A stretch of DNA of 64,000 nucleotides. Origin: Fasciolopsis buskii (lineage: Eukaryota > Platyhelminthes > Trematoda > Plagiorchiida > Fasciolidae). Below, in pieces: positions 57,801-61,680 of the stretch. Both the position numbers and the translations under genes were made by a program. Where the stretch lies: assembly GCA_008360955.1 (NCBI GenBank), contig LUCM01005822.1:233053-297052 (forward strand). The letters are read 5' to 3'. The first letter of the stretch is position 1. Every line of letters starts with the position of its first letter. The notes under the pieces are model-generated. The model saw only the letters and a program-made list of their open reading frames with translations. It had not been told where the DNA came from and made no database searches.

Positions 57801-60800
57801 ATTGGGTATTGTCCTGGTACAACGACATGATGAGCCTTTTGATGCACAAATTAACGTCTGACCGCTGGATCTAGTCTTTTGCTTTGCGTGTACAGTGAAG
57901 TAGGTGCACGAGATGGACAACCTCTCTTGATTTGCGGAATACCCAGTTTAGGTAGGCGATAGCTTCCTGGTAAAGTATAATGATTTCTTTCATCGTCACG
58001 CAGAATCCCCTGAAGATTTATGACCAGTGAACTTTCGGCCACATTCAGTGGGATAGACTTTCTAGGGACTAATTATTTGACTGCACCAAAAGAAATGTTT
58101 TTAATCAGGTGATTTCTTGGAACTAGACCTTTACTAGCCCCTAATCACCACCCTGCCAGGTGTGATTAGAAAATCGGGTTAGAAAATTACTTTTATAGCT
58201 CTTTGTATTCTGTAAGCACGCAAGCCATCATTACACCTCAAGCTGCAGTGAAATCTTGATGGTTACTATTCTTTATACGTGGACTATGAAGCGGCCTTCA
58301 TGTAGCGTCGATATGAACTTTGCAGATAGTCGGCAGATTGTTCAAGCTCATACCGTTTACCATGAGGCCATAGCATACGCTGCAATACAGGCTATCCTGA
58401 TTGGAAAATGTAATAACATCAATGAAATCTTTCAGAGTCCAGCACGGAAGACGTCAAACATACATTTTTGTCTGCAGAACGACCAGTGCACCCGATACCA
58501 GACTAGCTTATTTGACCTGCATTGGTTAGTTGTATTAAGCATCTGTCGCAAAAACGGCCAGAGGTTCGAATCCCAGATCCAGTGCCGGTCACTGGTGGTG
58601 GACGGCAACTCGCTGTCGCCCGGTCCGTTAACAAATCAGGCTAAACCACCCCAATTCCGAGGGTCACGATTGCTGGTCCACCCACTCCTACAGGTTATGG
58701 GACTCGTCTCTTTCACTACACTCATCCTTCATGTATGCCATTAAAAAGCAGTTTAAGGAGATGTAACACTCTTATCACAGCAGAATTTATGATTCTTTAA
58801 AATAATCCTGTTGTAACTGGAATAATAGAAAACTGGTTGAAAAGTTATACTTCTGATTCACGTGAAATTCTTATTCACAATCGTTCGGGAAAAGATACTT
58901 AGTAAAAATTGGAGTGCATTTTTTGTCGCAGACTTTTGATGCAAAAGCGATTGCGCTTATGGTTGTCCCAGAACCGTGCGAGGTGCCTTAATGTTTTTAT
59001 GATCCTGGCAGTCAAACATAACTCACCAGAGCCTAAGCCAAACGCTAAACGCTGCACTTCCCGCATGAACAGTGAACACAACCAGCTGGATTATGGCTTA
59101 TGATAACCAAAACGTTGAATAGAACTGCGTGAAATTTGTTGGCACAGTCCGATCTGAATGGATTTGATGGACTCAACTAAAATCCCTGAGAAGACCAGAA
59201 GAACTCGCTTGAGACATTCACGACCAAATTTTATCAAATGTTACCCCTTACTGGTCAAACGGAAGATAAAACAACTAAGATCTTCTTCTGTCAATCAGTT
59301 TTCCTTACCACTAAAAACAATTTTTTGGGAGCGGAATCAAGCCTCTGTATGGAAAGCTCTTGCACGGACTGATCGATGACACGAATGTAGTTTTCATTCA
59401 CCCGACCACAGATACTTTGTCAAAGTATGCAAGGACCGTTTTTTTGTGCCAAAGCATTCAAAAGAAACTTCACGGAAGTCGGACAAAGAAGAGGGAAGCA
59501 ACAAAATTCATAAGCCAAATTTTTCTTTGTGTTTTTCCATGAAACTTTTTGATTTCGTGCATGTTTCCGATTATTTTCCAAGGGGATATGTTCGGTGGAC
59601 AGGCCACACAGCATTTGCGCCACTGAATTCCGTCCTGAGCTATATCTCTTAGTGTCTCCAGCCAACAACAATCCTTGTCCCTTGGGCCCAAGCCAAAAAG
59701 ACAGGAAGCCCTAACGGAGGCCAAAGCCGAAAATAACTTGCTCCTGCCTCTAGGCAAGTCGAAGACTGACCGTCACGATGCCTCCTTCAGCCTTGCACAG
59801 TAAGTGAAAAAAGAGCACTAAATGTTAGACGATGGGCAATCATGCTATATGCATCCAACGCCACCAGACACGAGCCATGTTTTAGAGACAGCAGGGGTTG
59901 AAAATGAAAAGTCATCGGGCATCCTCGACGTGGATAGAGTGTCTCGCAAGCGTACAGTGGACCACTTCGAGTTGTGACATTGTAAATCCATCTCTCGAGG
60001 GAAAGCCGGATTTTATGGCAGCACCACAAGCCGTTCCGGCCTTCGCAAATCCTGCTGAGACCGCCTCCGCAACACCTTTACAAGATATGATCCAGAGGTA
60101 CTTGAAGCTAATGAATACTCCTAGCCGACCACCACAAAGAATGGGGTCAGGCCTAGGCTCGTACCAGTCTTGAAAAAGTGTTTTGCATATTGAAGGTCCA
60201 AAGCACATACGTACCTAGAGAACTCAATCGCAAAGTGGTTTAAGGCACGTTCAGTTGCCTTTGTATTGTCACTCAGCAAAACCATATCATCGGCATACTC
60301 CAAGTTGAGAACTCCATTCTGTTGAAGAAGTTTAATTCTGTCGTATAGAAGACCAAATGAAGCGTCCTGTAGAACATCCTCTATGACAAAGTCGAAAAGA
60401 AATGGGGATATAGAGCAGCCTTGCAGTACTCCACTACAGACAACAAACAGGGGCGAAAGCTAGCCATAATTCTTAACCCGACCTGAGGTATGACGGTACA
60501 ACTTTTGTGGATCGACACATACTTCTCAGGCGAGCAAATCTAACAGGTTTATCCTGGACGCAGTTCTATTACCTTGGCATTCCGTTTTGAAATGTTTATC
60601 ACGTTTCGTGAGATCAATTAGCCGGATCGTTTTTTTCAAATTTCCCCCATCTTTAATTAATTCCTCGTTTTTTTCCCTCATCAAATGCTTCAGTCCTCAG
60701 TGCCACGCTTGTAGGGTCGGAAAGATGGCAAAGAAATAAATGTGGTTATCACTCACTTAACGCTTTTATTAACAACCTGTTTTCAGCAAGATGTTTTTCT

Positions 60801-61680
60801 TTCCGCGTATATCTTAACTATAAATTTCTGTGGTTTCTCCATTAAATCACCTACACAACTTAAATGTTCCGAAGTTGCCTAACTGTGCTAGTCCATTTAT
60901 TATTGAACAGACTTATGTTCCTGTGATAACTGACTCAGCCTTCAAAACTCTTGCAGTTCGACCTTTACCTTGGCGCATCCAAATGTCTCCTTCCAGACTC
61001 CTATTACTCCAACGAGCAACCGGTCAGTAACCTTCCAAGGGTCGAGTTCGTCAAGTACTTCAGCATTTCAATGAGCACTAGTTTACGGTGATTCTTTCGC
61101 ATCCTCCAGCCTGTGCAAAGAAAATTATGTCACTTGCCGTTTCAGACCCGTAGACTGATGCAGTTTCATGATAAGCGAAATGTCATTACCTCTTTTGCTC
61201 ACTAGTAAGTTCTATTTGTCTCGCCCACAAGAGAAGCACTTTCAGATACGCAACCAAAGACTGTCCATTACTGGTCGGCCAGTTTTACTCCGATCCCCTT
61301 TGGCAAAAATCGCTTGGATTAAAAGTCGCCCATTCCCCCTACTCTAGCTCCTCTAGTGTAACACGTAAATGTGTACCAAAAGAGTCCTTTGAAGTTACTG
61401 ACTATCGGACGAAACCATTCGGAATCCACATACGCGTAGTGAAATAGTGGCATCCGCAGTGCTAGATCAATCACATACCTGAACTGGAAACCGAAGTCCC
61501 AGAGTTTTCGTCCGATAAAAACGAAGCGTCCTTGGGATCGTAGTACACCAAATAATGTCTAGTCAGTTCGTTTCCGTCGGAGAGTGCTGTGCACGTTAAG
61601 AGGCCAGAATTGGATGAATCGATTGGTCCATGAAAGAGTTCCATTGGATGCAATTCCGCGGTAGATCCGTTCAAAGAAAT
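741..61680 (-). CDS. FGFR: FGFR-like receptor tyrosine kinase, 21-exon gene model (5' end incomplete)
   Basis: Joined minus-strand exons, 5' to 3': 61680-61479, 57501-57450, 57365-57259, 56994-56890, 50457-50188, 47539-47396, 45732-45625, 44472-44394, 43070-42943, 40499-40431, 39109-39008, 38786-38666, 37283-37085, 29457-29240, 20177-19969, 17916-17482, 14269-14094, 10833-10711, 7176-7106, 2109-1966, 834-741. The total is 3156 nt (1051 codons plus stop), with every junction phase matched. The product is a single-pass membrane receptor that would phosphorylate tyrosines after ligand-driven dimerisation. The family call rests on a WEI-x-x-R lead-in to the glycine loop at the FGFR spacing, [18 protein letters not shown], a twin-Tyr activation loop, the GGTPY region, and a C-terminal [12 protein letters not shown] block that aligns with FGFR. 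Ig-like modules precede the membrane helix. VEGFR, PDGFR and RET-type kinases are the alternatives; FGFR fits best. The start codon and signal peptide were not identified. Confidence 0.82.
835..1965 (-). other. Intron between exons 20 and 21
   Basis: An intron of about 1.1 kb with a GTAAAC donor and CTTTCAG acceptor. I see no other feature in it. Confidence 0.85.
1966..2109 (-). CDS. FGFR: FGFR-like exon 20: kinase C-lobe, helices alphaF to alphaH
   Basis: A 144-nt exon with acceptor TTTCATTTCAG and donor GTAAAC, phase 2 at both ends. It encodes [18 protein letters not shown] and [16 protein letters not shown], matching the FGFR WSFGVLLWEIFTLGGSPY and GHRM-x-x-P regions. Confidence 0.96.
2110..7105 (-). 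other. Intron between exons 19 and 20
   Basis: An intron of about 5 kb starting GTAAGT and ending TTTCAG. It holds the tRNA-like sequence at 3261-3331. The rest shows only short open frames with no family resemblance. Confidence 0.85.
3261..3331 (-). tRNA. tRNA-like sequence, probably tRNA-derived SINE or tRNA pseudogene
   Basis: A 71-nt minus-strand stretch. The ends GGCGGT and ACCGCC can pair as an acceptor stem. An internal GGGTTTGAATCC resembles the pol III B box and T loop, and CCAGGCGGATAAG resembles a D arm. The T stem has a mismatch and I cannot assign a clear anticodon, so a functional tRNA is unlikely. GC content is well above the surroundings, and a GC-rich tail continues to about 3215. 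Confidence 0.45.
7106..7176 (-). CDS. FGFR: FGFR-like exon 19: P+1 loop and APE motif
   Basis: A 71-nt exon with acceptor ATTTTGCAG and donor GTAAGT, in phase 0 and out phase 2. It encodes [13 protein letters not shown] and [16 protein letters not shown] is the tyrosine-kinase substrate loop (FGFR has LPVKWMAPE), so tyrosine specificity is retained. Confidence 0.95.
7782..7855 (+). repeat. Dispersed repeat, copy 1
   Basis: Shares GATGTCACCTCGGCTGGTGA and a following degenerate block (CGATCT, then a shared ACTTTGAAAA) with 42412-42487. It is probably the end of a mobile-element family; the family is not recognised. Confidence 0.5.
8284..8304 (+). repeat. ACTA tetranucleotide microsatellite
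   Basis: Five perfect tandem units of a CTAA/ACTA repeat in an intron. Confidence 0.9.
10711..10833 (-). CDS. FGFR: FGFR-like exon 18: catalytic loop, DFG and activation loop
   Basis: A 123-nt exon, phase 0 at both ends, with acceptor CCACTAG and donor GTAAGT. It encodes [13 protein letters not shown] (tyrosine-kinase catalytic loop with the catalytic Asp), [11 protein letters not shown] (metal-binding Asp) and NTEYYLRDR. The twin Tyr falls where FGFRs have their paired autophosphorylation tyrosines. All catalytic residues are present. Confidence 0.96.
10834..14093 (-). other. Intron between exons 17 and 18
   Basis: An intron of about 3.3 kb, GTAAGT to CACTAG, phase 0. Nothing else is recognised in it. 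Confidence 0.85.
14094..14269 (-). CDS. FGFR: FGFR-like exon 17: kinase hinge to helix alphaE
   Basis: A 176-nt exon with acceptor TTCCCAG and donor GTAAGT, in phase 1 and out phase 0. It encodes [19 protein letters not shown], the hinge and helix alphaD signature of FGFR and RET-type kinases, then a short, unexpanded kinase-insert loop and [14 protein letters not shown] (helix alphaE). Confidence 0.93.
14270..17481 (-). other. Intron between exons 16 and 17
   Basis: An intron of about 3.2 kb. It contains an AT-rich stretch (16155-16200) of TA-type repeats. No gene is seen. Confidence 0.85.
17482..17916 (-). CDS. FGFR: FGFR-like exon 16: large insert, then helix alphaC and beta4
   Basis: A 435-nt exon without stops, phase 1 at both ends; the donor is GTAAGA. 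Its last 29 codons read [20 protein letters not shown] and on through VGRCMFP, matching FGFR helix alphaC and strand beta4. The preceding 115 codons have no counterpart in ordinary kinases and are rich in Ser, Thr, Asn, Gln and Cys. The acceptor I use (GAGTTAG) is moderate; TTTCTTCAG, in phase 13 codons further in, is another choice. A weak in-phase acceptor nearer alphaC could skip most of the insert. Confidence 0.8.
17917..19968 (-). other. Intron between exons 15 and 16
   Basis: An intron of about 2 kb, GTAAGT donor. It contains a ten-base C run at 18367-18376. No gene is recognised. Confidence 0.8.
19969..20177 (-). CDS. FGFR: FGFR-like exon 15: glycine loop and catalytic lysine
   Basis: A 209-nt exon with acceptor TGCTCTAG and donor GTAAGT, in phase 2 and out phase 1. 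It encodes [15 protein letters not shown] (GxGxxGxV nucleotide-binding loop) and PVAVKEV (the invariant ATP-anchoring Lys). The beta2-beta3 connection between them is about 44 residues, roughly 26 longer than in vertebrate FGFRs, and holds two Cys-free basic stretches and an N-x-T sequon that would be cytoplasmic. Confidence 0.88.
23210..24840 (+). mobile_element. RTE-like non-LTR retrotransposon fragment, copy A (defective)
   Basis: Reverse-transcriptase blocks are readable across several frameshifts and stops: YRCISL and EEQA (about 23430-23530), [11 protein letters not shown] (about 23590), [17 protein letters not shown] (about 23800), [20 protein letters not shown] (about 23925, containing the YADD catalytic motif), [13 protein letters not shown] and YGCET (about 24240-24310), and a 3' [15 protein letters not shown] block (about 24690). 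These fit the RT and C-terminal part of an RTE-type LINE of the kind common in trematodes. No endonuclease is recognisable. The element is antisense to the host gene and cannot be autonomous. Confidence 0.85.
24929..24958. repeat. TA-rich microsatellite
   Basis: Alternating ACATATATAC-type sequence just beyond the 3' end of the LINE fragment. Confidence 0.7.
26638..26690. repeat. TA-rich microsatellite
   Basis: An imperfect TATG/TATA repeat in an intron. Confidence 0.7.
27241..27274. repeat. TA-rich microsatellite
   Basis: An imperfect TATATG/AATATA repeat in an intron. Confidence 0.6.
29240..29457 (-). CDS. FGFR: FGFR-like exon 14: distal juxtamembrane and lead-in to kinase
   Basis: A 218-nt exon within the longest open frame of the window (28927-29475). 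It has acceptor TGCCATTCAG in phase 0 and donor GTTAGT in phase 2. It ends NGVWEIHPR. Joined to exon 15, the Trp lies 14 residues before the first Gly of the glycine loop, exactly the spacing of W-E-x-P-R in FGFRs. An internal acceptor near 29377 is an in-phase alternative start. Several Tyr residues are present. Confidence 0.7.
29458..37084 (-). other. Intron between exons 13 and 14
   Basis: An intron of about 7.6 kb, GTAGGT to ATTCAG. It contains the possible alternative exon at 30740-30786. Plus-strand frames here are short and unrecognised. Confidence 0.75.
30740..30786 (-). CDS. Possible alternative 47-nt juxtamembrane exon
   Basis: A 47-nt interval with a very good acceptor (GTTTTTTCAG) and a GTAGGT donor, entered in phase 0 and left in phase 2. 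It encodes [15 protein letters not shown]. It has the same entry and exit phases as exon 14, so it could replace exon 14 between exons 13 and 15. It cannot be used together with exon 14 without breaking the frame. It lacks the WEI-x-x-R motif of exon 14 and may be a chance pattern. Confidence 0.3.
37085..37283 (-). CDS. FGFR: FGFR-like exon 13: juxtamembrane segment
   Basis: A 199-nt exon after TTTTTCAG, entered with one base that completes Ser and left in phase 0 at GTAGGT. It encodes 66 mostly polar residues rich in Ser and Glu (for example [15 protein letters not shown]) with one Tyr. Length and composition suit a receptor juxtamembrane region. I see no clear counterpart of the FRS2-docking motif of vertebrate FGFRs. 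Confidence 0.75.
37284..38665 (-). other. Intron between exons 12 and 13
   Basis: An intron of about 1.4 kb, GTGAGT to TTTTCAG. Nothing else is recognised. Confidence 0.85.
38666..38786 (-). CDS. FGFR: FGFR-like exon 12: transmembrane helix
   Basis: A 121-nt exon between TTTTCCGCAG and GTGAGT, in phase 1 and out phase 2. It encodes [20 protein letters not shown] and a few more hydrophobic residues (about 22 in all), then the basic stop-transfer cluster RLFRRKYR. This orients the upstream Ig modules outside the cell and the downstream exons in the cytoplasm. Confidence 0.88.
39008..39109 (-). CDS. FGFR: FGFR-like exon 11: membrane-proximal stalk
   Basis: A 102-nt exon, phase 1 in and out, with donor GTAATT. 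The acceptor (GCAAG) has a poor pyrimidine tract and is the weakest splice site in the model. It carries KYVFPCK and VVTWDGWP, then joins directly to the transmembrane exon across a 221-nt intron. The donor end is better supported than the acceptor. Confidence 0.5.
39110..40430 (-). other. Intron between exons 10 and 11
   Basis: An intron of about 1.3 kb. The exon 10 frame stays open into it as far as 40153. Nothing else is recognised. Confidence 0.55.
40431..40499 (-). CDS. FGFR: FGFR-like exon 10: strand F of Ig-like domain 4
   Basis: A 69-nt exon, phase 1 in and out, with acceptor CTCATCAG and donor GTATCT. Joined to exon 11 it reads KILRCRSANFKKHG, matching the C-x-A-x-N-x-x-G pattern of Ig strands F and G. 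The host frame is open for 111 codons to a stop at 40153, so an unspliced reading would give a truncated product. Confidence 0.5.
40500..42942 (-). other. Intron between exons 9 and 10
   Basis: An intron of about 2.4 kb, GTGAGT to CATCAG. It holds copy 2 of the dispersed repeat. A splice-flanked open stretch at about 41303-41366 does not fit the phase chain. Confidence 0.6.
42412..42487 (+). repeat. Dispersed repeat, copy 2
   Basis: Matches 7782-7855 through GATGTCACCTCGGCTGGTGA and more loosely beyond (CGATCTAAACACCA, AACTTTGAAAA). Both copies are on the plus strand. Confidence 0.5.
42943..43070 (-). CDS. FGFR: FGFR-like exon 9: strands D-E of Ig-like domain 4
   Basis: A 128-nt exon, entered with one base after TAGGTAG and left after one base at a GTGAGT donor. 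It encodes a Glu/Leu-rich segment ending [14 protein letters not shown] competing acceptor four bases upstream would break the phase to exon 8. A second possible donor (GTATGC) about 12 bases further on would keep the phase and add four residues. Confidence 0.5.
43071..44393 (-). other. Intron between exons 8 and 9
   Basis: An intron of about 1.3 kb, starting GTAAGG. Nothing else is recognised. Confidence 0.6.
44394..44472 (-). CDS. FGFR: FGFR-like exon 8: strand C of Ig-like domain 4
   Basis: A 79-nt exon with acceptor TTTTCCATTAG and donor GTAAGG, in phase 1 and out phase 2. It encodes [18 protein letters not shown], which is clearly Ig-like around the Trp (W-x-K-x-D). The longer plus-strand reading frames over the same bases are shadows. 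Confidence 0.6.
44473..45624 (-). other. Intron between exons 7 and 8
   Basis: An intron of about 1.15 kb, GTAGGC to CATTAG. Plus-strand frames inside it are unrecognised. Confidence 0.6.
45625..45732 (-). CDS. FGFR: FGFR-like exon 7: start of Ig-like domain 4
   Basis: A 108-nt exon, phase 1 in and out, with acceptor CACATTTCAG and donor GTAGGC. It encodes [11 protein letters not shown], which resembles Ig strand B, with a second Cys three residues further on. A Ser-rich stretch with an N-x-S sequon follows. A second frame is also open across this exon; the phase match to both neighbours decides. Confidence 0.55.
45733..47395 (-). other. Intron between exons 6 and 7
   Basis: An intron of about 1.7 kb, GTAGGT to TTTCAG. 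Nothing else is recognised. Confidence 0.6.
47396..47539 (-). CDS. FGFR: FGFR-like exon 6: end of Ig-like domain 3
   Basis: A 144-nt exon, phase 1 in and out, with acceptor TTTACTGCAG and donor GTAGGT. With the previous exon it gives [11 protein letters not shown], a typical G-x-Y-x-C-x-A strand F. It then runs into a basic linker that contains one further Cys. The frame is open upstream for about 40 codons, so the exon could begin earlier. Confidence 0.6.
47540..50187 (-). other. Intron between exons 5 and 6
   Basis: An intron of about 2.6 kb, GTTAGT to CTGCAG. Nothing else is recognised. Confidence 0.65.
50188..50457 (-). CDS. FGFR: FGFR-like exon 5: most of Ig-like domain 3
   Basis: A 270-nt exon with a clean TTTTCAG acceptor and GTTAGT donor, phase 1 at both ends. 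It encodes [14 protein letters not shown], comparable to the start of FGFR domain 3, then FQLHA where Cys is expected, then FIKWIG (strand C Trp). About 37 residues later it reaches the end of strand E. The first Ig cysteine is therefore His. Confidence 0.75.
51035..51225 (+). mobile_element. LINE-associated fragment (matches start of copy A)
   Basis: About 190 bp resembling 23216-23400: a shared block around CAGCCACCATTCAG, then ATGAATAAGGTAGGCTCAAG, and the ending GAGCCCACTGGTGGCAG. It is diverged by substitutions and small gaps, so it is an old separate copy of the same element region. Confidence 0.7.
52232..52530 (-). repeat. Left arm of a large near-perfect inverted repeat (LINE RT fragment)
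   Basis: The reverse complement of 53048-53342; I see about two differences in roughly 295 bp. On the minus strand it encodes [19 protein letters not shown] and LVVCGD, the RT segment just after the catalytic motif of an RTE-like LINE. The intervening spacer is about 520 bp. Confidence 0.85.
53048..53940 (+). mobile_element. RTE-like LINE fragment, copy C, including right inverted arm
   Basis: The first 295 bp are the right arm of the inverted repeat (RT segment [16 protein letters not shown]). Downstream to about 53940 lie degraded pieces of the same open frame: a GARAMTW block near 53760 and [16 protein letters not shown] near 53862, the counterpart of [12 protein letters not shown] in copy A. 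It comes from a LINE subfamily different from copies A and B. Confidence 0.75.
54013..54179. mobile_element. Palindromic foldback element (MITE-like)
   Basis: Left arm 54013-54068 and right arm 54122-54179 are imperfect reverse complements (outer ATTGTGAATGATATAATGT, inner CGTTGGTAG and TAATGCGCCA), separated by about 53 bp. The spacer contains its own perfect 7-bp hairpin, GACTACC-GTG-GGTAGTC, at 54073-54089. No coding capacity. The size suits a small foldback DNA element, but I cannot see a target-site duplication. Confidence 0.65.
56659..56698. repeat. TA dinucleotide microsatellite
   Basis: A run of TATATA/CATATA units in the intron upstream of exon 5. Confidence 0.85.
56890..56994 (-). 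CDS. FGFR: FGFR-like exon 4: second half of Ig-like domain 2
   Basis: Thirty-four codons, phase 1 at both ends, with a CGCAG acceptor and a GTTTAG donor. [15 protein letters not shown] followed by RLTV matches Ig strands F and G and aligns with the Y-x-C-L-A-G-N...G...LTV block of FGFR Ig domains. The same frame stays open to a stop at 56699, so a longer exon or retained form cannot be excluded. Confidence 0.6.
56995..57258 (-). other. Intron between exons 3 and 4
   Basis: A short 264-nt intron, GTAAAC to CGCAG. Nothing else is recognised. Confidence 0.5.
57259..57365 (-). CDS. FGFR: FGFR-like exon 3: first half of Ig-like domain 2
   Basis: Thirty-five codons containing LEWIKL, the strand-C Trp of an Ig fold. 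The exon leaves through a GTAAAC donor in phase 1. The strand-B position, where FGFR domain 2 has Cys, is Ala here. Alternative acceptors at about 57354 and 57339 would shorten the exon and change the junction phase. Confidence 0.5.
57450..57501 (-). CDS. FGFR: FGFR-like exon 2: Ser-rich inter-Ig linker
   Basis: A 52-nt exon with a strong acceptor (pyrimidine-rich, ending TTCAG) and a GTAAGC donor. It is entered in phase 1 and left in phase 2. It encodes about 17 residues rich in Ser and Arg, joining domain 1 to domain 2. The intron after it is only 84 nt. The call depends on splice sites and phase, because so short a linker gives no family evidence. Confidence 0.5.
58511..58700 (+). mobile_element. 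SINE-like sequence with pol III box
   Basis: A perfect B box GGTTCGAATCC lies at 58563-58573, with an A-box-like GGTTAGTTGTATTAAGC about 40 bp upstream. A GC-rich body follows to about 58700. T-stem pairing is poor, so this is not a functional tRNA. A tRNA-derived SINE is the simplest reading; the 3' end is uncertain. Confidence 0.5.
59500..60535 (-). mobile_element. RTE-like LINE fragment, copy B (defective, inverted relative to copy A)
   Basis: Carries the same [20 protein letters not shown] block as copy A, followed by the same frameshift and stop, and near-identical sequence across about 23.70-24.30 kb of copy A. It lacks about 20 bp of copy A (near 24205-24225) and ends with a [12 protein letters not shown] block (about 59640) that is more diverged. 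Sense to the host gene. Broken and non-autonomous. Confidence 0.85.
61479..61680 (-). CDS. FGFR: FGFR-like exon 1 of model: end of Ig-like domain 1 and linker
   Basis: Sixty-seven codons, entered in phase 0 after CTGTCAG and left after one base at [17 protein letters not shown] has the D-x-G-x-Y-x-C character of Ig strand F, and the exon then runs through [10 protein letters not shown] into a Ser/Asp/Glu-rich tail. In FGFRs the acid box follows domain 1; here the equivalent is short and Ser-rich rather than a run of acidic residues. The open frame continues upstream, so an acceptor near 61720 is an alternative start for this exon. Confidence 0.65.

Larger units (their letters stand above)
57502..61478 (-). 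other. Intron between exons 1 and 2
   Basis: An intron of about 4 kb, GTATGT to TTCAG. It holds LINE copy B (59500-60535) and a SINE-like sequence (58511-58700). A 63-codon minus frame at 57851-58042 is coding-like in composition but fits no phase-consistent exon. Confidence 0.65.

Noticed and set aside
58256..58744. A 162-codon plus-strand frame
   Set aside because: It runs through the SINE-like unit and has no protein motif; an incidental open frame.
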